The notes under the pieces were generated by a model. That model was not told the origin of the DNA. It did not search any database and saw only the letters and a list, made by a program, of their open reading frames with translations. Shown one piece after another: positions 1-12,221 of a stretch of DNA of 64,000 nucleotides; the stretch's first letter is position 1, and every line of letters starts with the position of its first letter. Origin of the DNA: Pseudomonadota bacterium (GTDB lineage: Bacteria > Pseudomonadota > Gammaproteobacteria > Burkholderiales > Ferrovaceae); assembly GCA_021805725.1 (NCBI GenBank), contig JAJZEH010000041.1:1-64000 (forward strand). Reading direction: 5' to 3'. The position numbers and the translations under genes were made by a program.

Positions 1-972
1 ATCGGTCTTTTCATGAAAAACTGGGAAGACGAGCAGGACGAGTACTGCAGTGCGCGAGACGACCTGGTGGATGCCGTCTCCGTGGCCGACCTGCTGGACA
101 TTGAAATGGAAGCAGTCAATTTCTCGGCGGAATATCGCGAGCGGGTTTTCCAGAATTTTTTGTCGGAATACCAGGCGGGCCGAACCCCCAACCCTGACGT
201 GCTGTGCAACTCGGAAATCAAGTTCAAGGCGTTTCTGGAACATGCCATGGCGCTGGGGGCGGATAAGATCGCCACGGGCCATTACGCCCGCGTGCGCCAG
301 ACAGGCCCGCAATTCGAACTTTTGCGAGGCAAGGACCCCTCCAAGGATCAGAGCTATTTTCTCTACCGGCTGAACCAGGCTCAGTTAAGCCGCACCCTTT
401 TTCCCGTGGGCGAACTGCGCAAAACTGAAGTGCGTGAACTGGCACGTCGCGCGGGGCTCCCCACCGCCGAAAAAAAGGATAGCACCGGCATCTGCTTCAT
501 CGGAGAGCGCCCCTTTCGCGAGTTTCTGCAGCGCTATCTTCCCATCGCCCCCGGCCCCATGATGACTCCGGAGGGGCGCGTGGTAGGGCAGCACCAGGGT
601 TTGATGTACTACACCATCGGACAGCGTCAGGGGCTTGGCATCGGTGGCCCGGGCGATGCATGGTTTGTGGTGGGAAAGAACATGGACAGCAACGTTCTGA
701 CCGTGGTGCAGGGCCATGAGCATCCTGCCCTGCAAAAATCCTGGCTATCCGCCAGCCAATTGAGCTGGGTTTCCGGGACGCACCCCAATGATGGCGGACG
801 CTACGGTGCCAAGAACCGATACCGCCAGCAGGATGCCGCTTGCACGCTGACCCTGGATGACGAGGGCATGACGCTCCATTTTGATGCACCCCAATGGGCC
901 ATCACCCCAGGGCAGTCCGCCGTGCTCTACGACGGCGAAGTCTGCCTCGGAGGCGGCATCATCACAATTTAG
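1..972 (+). CDS. mnmA: tRNA-specific 2-thiouridylase MnmA (5' end outside window)
   Basis: MnmA adenylates and thiolates U34 of tRNA-Lys, -Glu and -Gln in the cytoplasm, taking sulfur from the relay chain. The reading frame is open from base 1, so the N-terminal PP-loop lies outside the window; an in-frame ATG at 13 is internal. The two catalytic cysteines are visible in the family contexts NPDVLCN and GICFIG, and ATGHYAR and DQSYFLYRL are further family signatures. The C-terminal barrel is complete and ends at a TAG. The stop overlaps the stop of the convergent GST gene by a few bases. Identification is firm; only the missing start is unknown. Confidence 0.97.
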   Translation: MGLFMKNWEDEQDEYCSARDDLVDAVSVADLLDIEMEAVNFSAEYRERVFQNFLSEYQAGRTPNPDVLCNSEIKFKAFLEHAMALGADKIATGHYARVRQTGPQFELLRGKDPSKDQSYFLYRLNQAQLSRTLFPVGELRKTEVRELARRAGLPTAEKKDSTGICFIGERPFREFLQRYLPIAPGPMMTPEGRVVGQHQGLMYYTIGQRQGLGIGGPGDAWFVVGKNMDSNVLTVVQGHEHPALQKSWLSASQLSWVSGTHPNDGGRYGAKNRYRQQDAACTLTLDDEGMTLHFDAPQWAITPGQSAVLYDGEVCLGGGIITI

Positions 973-1577
973 GCGTCAGGGGGCGTTTCCTTGAAGGACT
1001 TGCGCTGTGCCAGTTTTGTGGCCAGCGCATCCAGATTTGGATACTGCTGCCGCCACCCCAGCTCAGGAAAGCGAAAATCCAGCCACAGCAGGGCACAACC
1101 CGTGGCAATGTCCGACAGATTCATGGCCTCGGCGGTGCACCATTGGCGCTGCCCCAGTTCGCGCGACATGGCCGCGAGACCGCGCTCCATCTTACCCCGC
1201 TGACGGGCTATCCAGGCCGGACTGCGTTCGGTTTCGGGACGACGCGATTCCAGCACGATCGCGACGCCGGCATCGAGGACGCCGTCCGCCAGAGCCTCCC
1301 ATCGCTTGACCAGGGTGCGCTCGCGCGTGGGCTCGGGAATGAGATGCGCCACCGGGCTGATGGCATCCAGATATTCCGTGATGACCTGAGAATCGAACAG
1401 GCAAACACCGTCGTCCAGAACCAGCGCAGGAATTTTTCCCAAGGGGTTGTGCTGCTCGATGAGCGGCTCGGGCCCGGTCATGCAGTCCGTGACAAATTCA
1501 AAATCGATGCGCTTTTCAAGAAGCACCACGCGCACTTTGCGAACGAAGGGGCTGGTAACGGAACCGAGAAGTTTCAT
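969..1577 (-). CDS. yibF: Glutathione S-transferase family protein (YibF-like)
   Basis: This 202-residue protein has the two-domain cytosolic GST layout. An N-terminal thioredoxin-like domain begins [16 protein letters not shown], with the Ser in TSPF at the usual active-site position. It carries the cis-proline loop region (NPLGKIPAL) and DSQVITEYL, where glutathione binds. An all-helical C-terminal domain follows. Length and start match E. coli YibF closely, from memory of that family. Substrate is unknown. It is convergent with mnmA and divergent from purB, so it is probably transcribed alone from the 143-base gap before purB. Confidence 0.9.
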   Translation of the reverse strand: MKLLGSVTSPFVRKVRVVLLEKRIDFEFVTDCMTGPEPLIEQHNPLGKIPALVLDDGVCLFDSQVITEYLDAISPVAHLIPEPTRERTLVKRWEALADGVLDAGVAIVLESRRPETERSPAWIARQRGKMERGLAAMSRELGQRQWCTAEAMNLSDIATGCALLWLDFRFPELGWRQQYPNLDALATKLAQRKSFKETPPDA

Positions 1578-1708
1578 GGGCAGAAAGTATCCAATAAGGT
1601 CACGACGAACGCCGCATTATATCATTGGCACCTGTCACCATTACCGACACTGCCGTGCAAATGGCAACATCAAATTACGGTAGAATGCCCCATTTCCCTG
1701 TTTTCTGA

Positions 1709-3103
<1,395 letters not shown>

Positions 3104-3754
3104 CTACCGCTTTTTCCTGAAGCGGGCCCACAGTCCGGCCCATACCAGAGGCAGCAGGGTGATGGCCACGATCCCCCCAATCATGGCAGTGAGGTTGCCC
3201 TTGATGAAGGGCACATTGCCGAAGAAATAGCCTGCCAGCAGCAATGAACACACCCAGAGCACGGCCCCCAGGGCATTGAAAGCCATAAAGCGGGAATGGG
3301 ACATGTCGCCCACGCCGGCGACGAAGGGCGCATAGGTCCGGATGATGGGCAGAAAGCGGGAGAGCACGATAGTCTTGCCGCCATGCCGCTCGTAGAATGC
3401 ATGGGCCTCTGCCAGATGGCGGGGGTTGAACAAGCGTGAGCGTTCCCAATGAAATACCTTGGGCCCCAGCCAGCGGCCAATCTGAAAATTGAGCAGGTTG
3501 CCCAGAAATGCCGCTGCGATGAGCGTGATCATCAACATGGGCAGATTAAACGCCCCATGCTGTGACGCATCCAGTGCTGCCACAGCACCTGCCACGAACA
3601 AAAGTGAGTCGCCGGGAAGAAACGGCGCAATCACGAGACCCGTTTCGCTGAAAATGATGACAAACAGGATGACGTAAACCACATAGCCGTACTGCTGGCT
3701 CAGCAGCATCAGGTGATCGTCAAGGTGCTGCAGATATTGAAGAAGTTCCACCAA
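3104..3754 (-). CDS. dedA: DedA family inner-membrane protein
   Basis: DedA/VTT-domain proteins are polytopic inner-membrane proteins linked to lipid scrambling or transport and membrane-potential homeostasis. The 216-residue sequence has FLPGDSLLFVAGAVAA near residues 46-61, the re-entrant-loop signature, then the R-F-L-P-I-I-R-T-Y-A-P-F-V-A-G segment with the conserved arginine around residue 113, and several hydrophobic helices. The C-terminus is basic (RFRKKR). It lies 11 bases downstream of secF on the same strand and may be read through from that operon. Its exact substrate cannot be told. Confidence 0.92.
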   Translation of the reverse strand: MVELLQYLQHLDDHLMLLSQQYGYVVYVILFVIIFSETGLVIAPFLPGDSLLFVAGAVAALDASQHGAFNLPMLMITLIAAAFLGNLLNFQIGRWLGPKVFHWERSRLFNPRHLAEAHAFYERHGGKTIVLSRFLPIIRTYAPFVAGVGDMSHSRFMAFNALGAVLWVCSLLLAGYFFGNVPFIKGNLTAMIGGIVAITLLPLVWAGLWARFRKKR

Positions 3755-3765
3755 GTGGATCGGGC

Positions 3766-4701
3766 CTAAGCGCCTTCCGTTTCGTGGGCAGGTTTCTTCT
3801 CGGTAGCAACGAAGTCATCGCGCGTCATGCCCAACCACATGGCGATGGGGCTTGCCACAAGTACGGAGGAGTAAATGCCAAAAACGATGCCAATGGTCAA
3901 CGCCAGGGCAAAATAATGCAATGCCTCCCCCCCAAAGAAAAGCATGGAGGTTACCATCAACTGCGTACAACCGTGCGTGATGATGGTGCGGCTCATGGTC
4001 CGGGTAATGGCATTATCGATCACCCGCGCCACCGAGGCGCCTCGCATCTTGCGGAAGTTTTCTCGTACCCGGTCAAACACCACCACGGACTCGTTGACGG
4101 AATATCCCAGGATGGCCAACACGGCTGCCAGCACGGAAAGGGAAAACTCCCATTGAAAAAACGCGAAAAAGCCCAGAATGATGACCACGTCATGCAGATT
4201 GGCCACAATGGTGGCCACCGCAGGACGCCATTTAAAACGCAGGGACAAATAGATCACGATACCCAGCGAGACAAACAGCAGCGCGGCCGATCCATCCTTG
4301 ACCAACTCATCACCCACCTGGGGCCCCACAAACTCCACGCGCCGCATCTGGGCAGATGGGTCAGCGGCCTTGAGTGAAGTCATCACCTGATCAGACAGGC
4401 TTGCGCTGGTCAAACCGGTCTTGAGCGGCAGACGAATCAGGACGTCGCGGGAAGTACCGAAGTTCTGGACATTGGCATCATTGAACCCCAGCCCGTTGAG
4501 CGCTTCACGAATCTTTCCCACGTCGGCGGCGTTGCCGTAGCTGACTTCCATCACCGTCCCGCCGGTAAAATCCACCGAAAAGTTGAGTCCGCGGCTGAAC
4601 AGAAAGAACACTGCCAGCAAAAAAGTGATGAGGGAGATGGCCGTGGTGTAACGACCCCAGCTCATGAAAGGAATGTCGTTGCGAATCCTGAAAAATTCCA
4701 T
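3766..4701 (-). CDS. secF: Protein translocase subunit SecF
   Basis: SecF pairs with SecD as the RND-family, proton-driven accessory of the Sec translocon. It has 311 residues with an N-terminal helix (residues about 18-38), the FSVDFTGGTVMEV start of the periplasmic domain, then five C-terminal helices including the VNESVVVFDRVREN motif of SecD/SecF families. It follows secD by 23 bases on the minus strand, in the usual yajC-secD-secF order. Start and stop are unambiguous. Confidence 0.97.
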   Translation of the reverse strand: MEFFRIRNDIPFMSWGRYTTAISLITFLLAVFFLFSRGLNFSVDFTGGTVMEVSYGNAADVGKIREALNGLGFNDANVQNFGTSRDVLIRLPLKTGLTSASLSDQVMTSLKAADPSAQMRRVEFVGPQVGDELVKDGSAALLFVSLGIVIYLSLRFKWRPAVATIVANLHDVVIILGFFAFFQWEFSLSVLAAVLAILGYSVNESVVVFDRVRENFRKMRGASVARVIDNAITRTMSRTIITHGCTQLMVTSMLFFGGEALHYFALALTIGIVFGIYSSVLVASPIAMWLGMTRDDFVATEKKPAHETEGA

Positions 4702-4724
4702 TTGCTTTCTCTCTCAGGGCGCGC

Positions 4725-6581
4725 TCAGCGGCCCTTGTGAAGCCAGTCCACATTGCCGATGGACAGCTTGTCTATCTTGCGGCGGCTGCCGTAAACCAGA
4801 TTGACCAATCCCCGGGAGACAATCACGGCGCTGAACATGGAAGTCAGAATACCCAGCACCAGGACCACGGCAAACCCCTTGACCGGACCTGAACCAAAGG
4901 CAAACAGCGCAACACCCGCAATACCGGTGGTGACGTTGGAATCCAGGATGGTACCAAAAGCGCGGTCATATCCAGCATGAATGGACGCCCCGGGCGAGTT
5001 GCCATTGCGCAGCTCCTCACGAATGCGCTCGTTGATCAAGACATTGGCGTCAATCGCCATCCCCACCGTCAGCGCAATCCCTGCCATGCCAGGCAAGGTC
5101 AGGGTGGCCTGCAGCAACGACAGCAACCCTACCAGCAGCAGCACGTTAATGCCCAAGGAGGTGACTGAAATGACGCCAAACAACAGGTAGTAGACCACCA
5201 TAAACACTGAAATGGCCGCGAACCCGATCCAGGTGGAATGGAAACCGCGCGCGATGTTTTCAGCGCCAAGACTTGGGCCCACCGTACGCTCTTCAAGAAA
5301 CTCCATGGGCGCCGCCAGGGCACCGGCGCGCAATAGCAGCGCCAGGTCGTTGGCCTCCTTGGGGTTGCGCAATCCGGTGATCTGAAAACGCGCACCCAGC
5401 TCATCCTGGATGGTGGCCACGCTGATGGCCTCAGTCTTGCCCTTTTCGATGAGCAGAATGGCCATGCGCTTTTTCAGATTTTCGCGCGACACCTGACGGA
5501 TGATCCGCGCACCTTTGCTGTCCATGCTGATATTCACCGACGGCCGATTGGACTGCGAGTCAAATCCGGCCCCGGCATCCGTGATGACTTCACCCGTCAG
5601 GACCACCTGCTTCCTGACGAAGACGGGTGCCCCGCCTCGCTCCAGCACCAGTTCATCGCCAAAGGGCGGCGGTTCGGTGACGGATGTGGGGGCGGAATGA
5701 TCCTCATCCACCAGACGAATTTCGAGAGTGGCCGTGCGCCCGATGATGTCTTTGGCCTTGGCCGTGTCCTGCACGCCCGGCAATTGGACGATGATGCGGT
5801 CCGAGCCCTGCTGCTGGATGATGGGCTCCTTGGCACCCAACTCATTGACGCGATTACGCAAGGCCAGGATGTTCTGCTTGAGAGCCTGATCCTGAATGGT
5901 CGTCAGCGCTTCCTGCTTGAGCGAGGCCACGATGGAAAGGTCGGTTCCAGCGCCCTCATCCTTGAAGATCAGGTCGCGATATTCATTGTCCAGTGCCTGA
6001 TGGGCCACAGTACGCGTGGCCTCATCCCGAAATCTTAGCGTCACGCGGTTGCCATCGCGGCTGATGCCCTCGTAATACACACGCTTGTCGCGCAACGCAC
6101 CGCGCATTTCCGAGGCATAGCTGTCCAGTCGCTTGGTGAGCGCCGCCTTCATGTCCACCTGCAACAGAAAATGCACGCCACCCGATAGATCGAGCCCCAG
6201 ATACATGGGCAAGGCCCCGATGTCCGACAGCCAGCGGGGCGAATTGGGTACCAGGTTCAGTGCAACCACATAGCCGGGTTGCCGCCCCTCGGGGTTGAGC
6301 GCATGGTCCACCACGTCGCGCGCCTTGAGCTGGGTATCCGGGTCGGCAAAGCGGATCTTGATGCCACTTTCATCCAGCGTGGAGCGTGTATAGGGGATGG
6401 CTGCATCATGCAGGACTTGCTCTACCCGCACGGCAAGGGCGCTATCCACTTTGGCTGTAGCACCCTGTGCCGAAATCTGGACTGCCGGTGACTGGCCGAA
6501 GAAATTGGGCAAGGTATAGAGCGTGCCCAGCACCAGGGCCAGCAGAACCAGGCCGTTTTTCCAGAGGGGAAACTTGTTCAT
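4725..6581 (-). CDS. secD: Protein translocase subunit SecD
   Basis: SecD is the larger half of the SecDF complex that pulls exported proteins through SecYEG using proton motive force. The 618-residue protein has one N-terminal helix (NGLVLLALVLGTLYTLPNFF), the YLGLDLSGGVHFLLQVD motif, a large periplasmic P1 domain, and a C-terminal block of five helices with GMAIDANVLINERIREE, where the conserved Asp/Asn/Arg residues sit. It starts 6 bases from the stop of yajC and is translated before secF. Confidence 0.98.
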   Translation of the reverse strand: MNKFPLWKNGLVLLALVLGTLYTLPNFFGQSPAVQISAQGATAKVDSALAVRVEQVLHDAAIPYTRSTLDESGIKIRFADPDTQLKARDVVDHALNPEGRQPGYVVALNLVPNSPRWLSDIGALPMYLGLDLSGGVHFLLQVDMKAALTKRLDSYASEMRGALRDKRVYYEGISRDGNRVTLRFRDEATRTVAHQALDNEYRDLIFKDEGAGTDLSIVASLKQEALTTIQDQALKQNILALRNRVNELGAKEPIIQQQGSDRIIVQLPGVQDTAKAKDIIGRTATLEIRLVDEDHSAPTSVTEPPPFGDELVLERGGAPVFVRKQVVLTGEVITDAGAGFDSQSNRPSVNISMDSKGARIIRQVSRENLKKRMAILLIEKGKTEAISVATIQDELGARFQITGLRNPKEANDLALLLRAGALAAPMEFLEERTVGPSLGAENIARGFHSTWIGFAAISVFMVVYYLLFGVISVTSLGINVLLLVGLLSLLQATLTLPGMAGIALTVGMAIDANVLINERIREELRNGNSPGASIHAGYDRAFGTILDSNVTTGIAGVALFAFGSGPVKGFAVVLVLGILTSMFSAVIVSRGLVNLVYGSRRKIDKLSIGNVDWLHKGR

Positions 6582-6587
6582 GAAAAA

Positions 6588-6902
6588 TTACTGGACAGTG
6601 CCTTTGGGCAGCAATGTGCCCACGGCACCGCGCTGCACCTGGATGGTGACGCCCTTGGCGATTTCCAGTTTGACGTAGTTGGCGTCAAGATCAATGATCT
6701 TGCCCACAATCCCCGCTGCCACCACCTCATCGCCGCGGCTCAAAGCGTCGAGCATTGCTTTCTGCTCCTTTTGGCGCTTCATCTGGGGACGAATCATCAT
6801 GAAGTACAGCACGCCAAACATGATGACGATAAACACCAGGTTCATACCCAGGTCAGGAGCAGCGGCAGAGCCGCCATCTGCGAAAACGTTTGTAATTCCC
6901 AT
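6588..6902 (-). CDS. yajC: Preprotein translocase subunit YajC
   Basis: YajC is a small single-span inner-membrane partner of SecDF. The 104-residue product has one hydrophobic helix (MNLVFIVIMFGVLYFMMI) followed at once by RPQMKRQKEQKAML, the strongly basic family signature, and an SH3-like cytoplasmic tail (GDEVVAAGIVGKI). The ATG at 6902 is preferred because a GGAGG lies just upstream of it; longer starts would place that ribosome binding site inside the gene. It is followed by secD and secF and preceded by tgt. Confidence 0.96.
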   Translation of the reverse strand: MGITNVFADGGSAAAPDLGMNLVFIVIMFGVLYFMMIRPQMKRQKEQKAMLDALSRGDEVVAAGIVGKIIDLDANYVKLEIAKGVTIQVQRGAVGTLLPKGTVQ

Positions 6903-6932
6903 GAAAACCTCCAAAAATCAAGCTGCCGGATT

Positions 6933-9064
<2,132 letters not shown>

Positions 9065-9076
9065 GATCAAACTGTC

Positions 9077-9082
9077 TATAAT
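9077..9082 (+). promoter_or_regulatory. -10 box of the tRNA-Leu promoter
   Basis: TATAAT, a perfect -10 hexamer, lies 11 bases before the first tRNA base, leaving room for a start point near 9089. No convincing -35 hexamer is visible at 16-18 bases upstream, where the sequence overlaps the first codons of queA on the other strand. Confidence 0.6.
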
Positions 9083-9093
9083 AGCCGGTTACA

Positions 9094-9180
9094 GCCCGGG
9101 TGGCGAAATTGGTAGACGCATCAGACTCAAAATCTGACGCTGGCGACAGTGTGCCGGTTCGAGTCCGGCCCCGGGCACCA
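9094..9180 (+). tRNA. tRNA-Leu (CAA)
   Basis: An 87-base class II tRNA. The acceptor arms GCCCGGG and CCCGGGC pair, followed by discriminator A and an encoded CCA. The D-arm reads TGGCGAAATTGGTAGACGC, typical of tRNA-Leu. The anticodon loop CTCAAAA sits between TCAGA and TCTGA, giving anticodon CAA (9128-9130). A long variable arm and the T-loop GTTCGAGTC follow. It decodes UUG. Confidence 0.97.
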
Positions 9181-9212
9181 CATTCCCCGAAACAATCTAC
9201 TCTCAACCTGCC

Positions 9213-10277
9213 ATGAGCCTCCTTTTCAGTCCCCTGACGTTGCGCGGCATGACCTTGTCCAACCGAATCGTCATCTCCCCCATGTGCCAGTACTCCGCCG
9301 TCGATGGCCTCGCCAACGACTGGCATCTGATGCACCTCGGCAAATTTGCCATTTCGGGCGCCGCCATGGTGATCGTAGAAGCCACCGGAGTTACCATGGA
9401 AGGCCGGATCACGCCGCAGTGCCTCGCGCTGTGCAACGATGCCCAGGAATCTGCACTGGCTCGGGTGCTGCAATTCTGTCGGGCACATAGTCAGACCCAG
9501 ATGGCCATTCAGTTGGCTCACGCAGGGCGCAAAGGTTCTGCACGACGCCCCTGGGATGATGGTCCGCCCCTGACTTCTGCCAACGGTGGCTGGCGCCCGG
9601 AGGCCCCTTCAGCCATTCCCTACAGCGCCCAGGGCGAGGTACCCCATGCCATGACGGATGAAAAGCTTGAACATGTCAAGGCGGCATTCGTGGCTTCTGC
9701 GCAGCGCGCCAAGCGCCTTGGCTTTGATGCCGTCGAAATTCACGCAGCGCATGGCTACCTGCTGCATGAATTTCTCTCCCCGCTGACCAATAACCGTACG
9801 GACCGGTATGGCGGCAGCCTGGAAAACCGACTGCGTTACCCGCTGGAGATCTTGCAGGCCGTGCGTGCCGTTTGGCCCGAAGACCGTCCCCTGGGCATTC
9901 GGCTGTCTGCCGTGGATTGGGCAGAGGGCGGATTAACCTTGGAAGACACCGTTCACTTTGCGGCGGCATTCAAGGCGGCAGGTGCAGACTGGATTGACGT
10001 CTCCAGCGGCGGCCTCGTGGCCCATCAAAAAATCATGGTGGGCCCCGGCTATCAGGTGCCCTTTGCCGAACGGATACGCAAGGAAACTGCCGCCACCACC
10101 ATGTCCGTGGGCATGATCACCGACCCCCATCAGGCTGAGGAGATTCTGGCGCGAGGCCAGGCCGACCTCATTGCCATTGCCCGGGCTGCGCTGCGCAATC
10201 CGCACTGGGCCTGGCATGCAGCAGATGCCCTGGAAGCTTCGATCCCGATCGTTCCCCAATACGCCCGCGCCAGGTAG
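9213..10277 (+). CDS. NADH:flavin oxidoreductase, old yellow enzyme family (XenA/YqjM-like)
   Basis: Old yellow enzymes are FMN-dependent ene-reductases that use NAD(P)H. This 354-residue TIM-barrel protein has the thermophilic-like (XenA/YqjM) signatures: SPMCQYSA near residues 22-29 with the cysteine that tunes FMN, QLAHAGRK with the FMN and substrate-binding His/Gly, and HAAHGYLLHEFLSPLTNNRTDRYGG split around residues 181-206. Its physiological substrate is unknown; family members reduce activated alkenes, nitro compounds and quinones. It starts 32 bases after tRNA-Leu and appears monocistronic. Confidence 0.92.
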   Translation: MSLLFSPLTLRGMTLSNRIVISPMCQYSAVDGLANDWHLMHLGKFAISGAAMVIVEATGVTMEGRITPQCLALCNDAQESALARVLQFCRAHSQTQMAIQLAHAGRKGSARRPWDDGPPLTSANGGWRPEAPSAIPYSAQGEVPHAMTDEKLEHVKAAFVASAQRAKRLGFDAVEIHAAHGYLLHEFLSPLTNNRTDRYGGSLENRLRYPLEILQAVRAVWPEDRPLGIRLSAVDWAEGGLTLEDTVHFAAAFKAAGADWIDVSSGGLVAHQKIMVGPGYQVPFAERIRKETAATTMSVGMITDPHQAEEILARGQADLIAIARAALRNPHWAWHAADALEASIPIVPQYARAR

Positions 10278-10373
10278 CTTACATTTTTGACATTTCCTTG
10301 CACTGCATTCCTGCGGGATTTTGTATTCTGGACGCTTTGATGAACCCATTCTCATTGCCAATCCAGGACGATC

Positions 10374-11039
10374 ATGAACCGCACAACGCCCATCCGTGTC
10401 TTTGCCGCCACTCATAATCAAGTCACCATCTGGGGCCTCAAGGCCCTTTTGGAATCCTCCCCCAACCCGATGAACTGGGTTGGCAGCCACCCGGTGGACG
10501 CTGGCTTGCCAGCCGAAATTCAGCGCCGCAAACCCGACATCGTCATTTCGGATGCCGGATTGATTGGCAAGGCCTTCGACTTGCCGGCGCAATTGATCGA
10601 ACAGGGCATCGGATTGCTGATTCTAAGTGCAACCCGCGAACTGACCGAACTGGAAACCCTGATTCGTGCCGGAGCCCGAGGCGTCGTGCATATGGGAGAA
10701 CCGGTGGGCACCTTGCTCGGAGCCATCGAACAAGTGGCCAAGGCGCGTTTCTGGCTGCCTAGCGAACTTTCGGATCGCATGCTGTGCAAAGCCATTGGCG
10801 GCCCCCTGGCGCCCAAGGTGTCACCCGAAGAATTGCTCATCGGACAACTCACGGCGCGCGAGCGCCACATCATCGCCACCCTCGCGCGCAATCCGGAGGC
10901 CAAGGCCTTCACGTTGGGCACGCTGCTGGAAATCAGTGAATGCACCGTGCGCAATCACCTGTCGATGATCTATCGCAAACTGCAAATTCGCGGGCGCGCC
11001 GCCCTGGTGATGTTCGCCAACCGACATCACCTCGCCTGA
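10374..11039 (+). CDS. LuxR/NarL-type regulator with degenerate receiver domain
   Basis: The 221-residue protein has a NarL-like layout: an N-terminal receiver-like domain (about 1-125) and a C-terminal LuxR helix-turn-helix (about 155-221) with LTARERHIIATLAR and ECTVRNHLSMIYRKLQI. The receiver is unusual. The acidic pair expected after the first strand is replaced (FAATHNQVT), and the conserved lysine region reads GVVHMGEP with no Lys. An Asp is retained in IVISDAGLIG at the phosphoacceptor place. It may work without phosphorylation. It lies upstream of the Tad locus with one gene between; a role in regulating Tad is only a guess. No partner histidine kinase is adjacent. Confidence 0.85.
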   Translation: MNRTTPIRVFAATHNQVTIWGLKALLESSPNPMNWVGSHPVDAGLPAEIQRRKPDIVISDAGLIGKAFDLPAQLIEQGIGLLILSATRELTELETLIRAGARGVVHMGEPVGTLLGAIEQVAKARFWLPSELSDRMLCKAIGGPLAPKVSPEELLIGQLTARERHIIATLARNPEAKAFTLGTLLEISECTVRNHLSMIYRKLQIRGRAALVMFANRHHLA

Positions 11040-11055
11040 CGGGCGTGTGCTTGCA

Positions 11056-11667
11056 ATGCACTCCCGCCTCTTCGAGTGGGGACTGCGTCTTGCCGTGGCA
11101 GCGGCATTGCTGCAATTCTGGGTCAAGGCCTGCGCGATTTGGCTGCAGCATCCTGACCATCCCACCCTGCTGGCGCTGCTGCTGACGGAAACACTGAGCG
11201 TGCTCCTGGTCCTGCTGAGTCGCCATCCGATAACGCGGGATTGGCATCCTGCAGCGCTGACCACCAGCCTGCCTGCCACTTTCTATTTTCTGGCACTCGA
11301 TTTGGGCGGAGGGCGGCACCTGCTACCTGACCGCTTCACGACAGCACTCATGCTCAGCGGCGCACTTTGGCAGATATTTGCCAAGCTTTCCCTAGGGCGC
11401 GCCTTCGGCCTGCTGCCTGCGAATCGCAACATCGTCACCCATGGGGCTTACCGTGTGGTGCGACATCCCATTTATCTGGGATACCTCATCAGTCACAGCG
11501 GCTTTCTCCTGGCACATGCAAGCCTGCGCAATCTCCTGATTTATGGCGGTTTGTATGTCCTGCAATGGATGCGCATCGAACGTGAGGAACGCTGGCTGGC
11601 TCGCCAGGATGTCTACCGTGTCTATAAGGGATGCGTACGCTGGCGACTCTTGCCCGGCCTGTACTGA
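11056..11667 (+). CDS. Isoprenylcysteine carboxyl methyltransferase (ICMT)-like membrane protein
   Basis: A polytopic membrane protein of about 203 residues. Four or five hydrophobic helices are followed by GAYRVVRHPIYLGYLI and, near the C-terminus, ER-E-ERWLARQDVYRVYKGCVRWRLLPGLY. These are the SAM- and phosphate-binding segments of the ICMT/PEMT fold. Bacterial members methylate unknown membrane substrates. A GTG at 11047 is an alternative start; neither has a clear ribosome binding site, and the gene lies so close to the regulator upstream (16 bases) that they are probably co-transcribed. Confidence 0.82.
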   Translation: MHSRLFEWGLRLAVAAALLQFWVKACAIWLQHPDHPTLLALLLTETLSVLLVLLSRHPITRDWHPAALTTSLPATFYFLALDLGGGRHLLPDRFTTALMLSGALWQIFAKLSLGRAFGLLPANRNIVTHGAYRVVRHPIYLGYLISHSGFLLAHASLRNLLIYGGLYVLQWMRIEREERWLARQDVYRVYKGCVRWRLLPGLY

Positions 11668-11823
11668 GCCCCTGTCGCCCCCCGGGACGAATGTCATGGC
11701 GCGGCCCATGGATATTCATCCCGCCCTGCAATGCATTCGTGACTGTCGTGCGCAAAGTACGCTCGCTATGCTGGATTTGCATCGACGGTTTGCGATGTCA
11801 GTTCAACCTGCGAGGAACCTGCC

Positions 11824-12006
11824 ATGAAATCCTGCACTGCCTGCATCAAAAAATTCCTGGAGCACGACGACGGCGTCACCGCCATTGAATACGGTTTGAT
11901 CGCCGCACTCATCGGAATGGTCATCATCGGCGGCATTACGGTTCTGGGAACCAACCTGGAGACCAAGTTCAACAGCATCGCCACCAGCATCGGATCGGCG
12001 GGCTAA
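11824..12006 (+). CDS. flp: Flp/Fap family type IVb major pilin
   Basis: A 60-residue prepilin with a short basic leader, then the diagnostic Flp motif GVTAIEYGLIAALIG around residues 17-31, where processing occurs at G and the mature chain keeps the Glu-Tyr pair. A hydrophobic helix and a short polar tail (NSIATSIGSAG) follow. It is the first gene of the Tad locus and has a GAGGAA ribosome binding site just upstream. The 155-base gap before it must hold the promoter, but no convincing -35/-10 pair stands out. Confidence 0.96.
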   Translation: MKSCTACIKKFLEHDDGVTAIEYGLIAALIGMVIIGGITVLGTNLETKFNSIATSIGSAG

Positions 12007-12011
12007 ACGCA

Positions 12012-12221
12012 ATGATCTGGCTTCATGGCCTGTTTCACTTGCTGCTTGCATTGGCTGCGTCCATCGATTCTCGAGCACGACACATTCACAACGAATTGAT
12101 TCTGACCGGGCTTTGCCTGGGCGTGCTCTGGACTTGGGTACAACCCGGCGGTGGGCGGATGGGCTGGAGCAATATCCCCCTTTCAGGCCTTGCCATGGTC
12201 CTGCTGGAGCAGTGGATATGA
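12012..12221 (+). CDS. Truncated TadV/CpaA prepilin peptidase remnant
   Basis: Only 69 residues are encoded. The first half looks like the start of an A24 prepilin peptidase: a hydrophobic helix, then AASIDSRARHIHNEL, which matches the D-x-R-x-R-x-I-P-N-x-L motif holding the first catalytic Asp (D19), with His in place of Pro. A second hydrophobic stretch follows, but the frame ends before the second catalytic motif (GxGD-x-KL), and the gene overlaps the start of cpaB by 4 bases. Full TadV proteins are about 150-170 residues. It is probably inactive, so Flp processing would need a peptidase elsewhere. The call rests on short similarity. Confidence 0.6.
   Translation: MIWLHGLFHLLLALAASIDSRARHIHNELILTGLCLGVLWTWVQPGGGRMGWSNIPLSGLAMVLLEQWI

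Noticed and set aside
1626..1640. Sigma-54-like TGGCAC upstream of purB
   Set aside because: The matching TTGC element at the right distance is missing.
9094..9180. tRNA-Leu as an attachment site for an integrated element
   Set aside because: No integrase gene and no repeat of the tRNA 3' end were seen downstream; flanking genes are ordinary.
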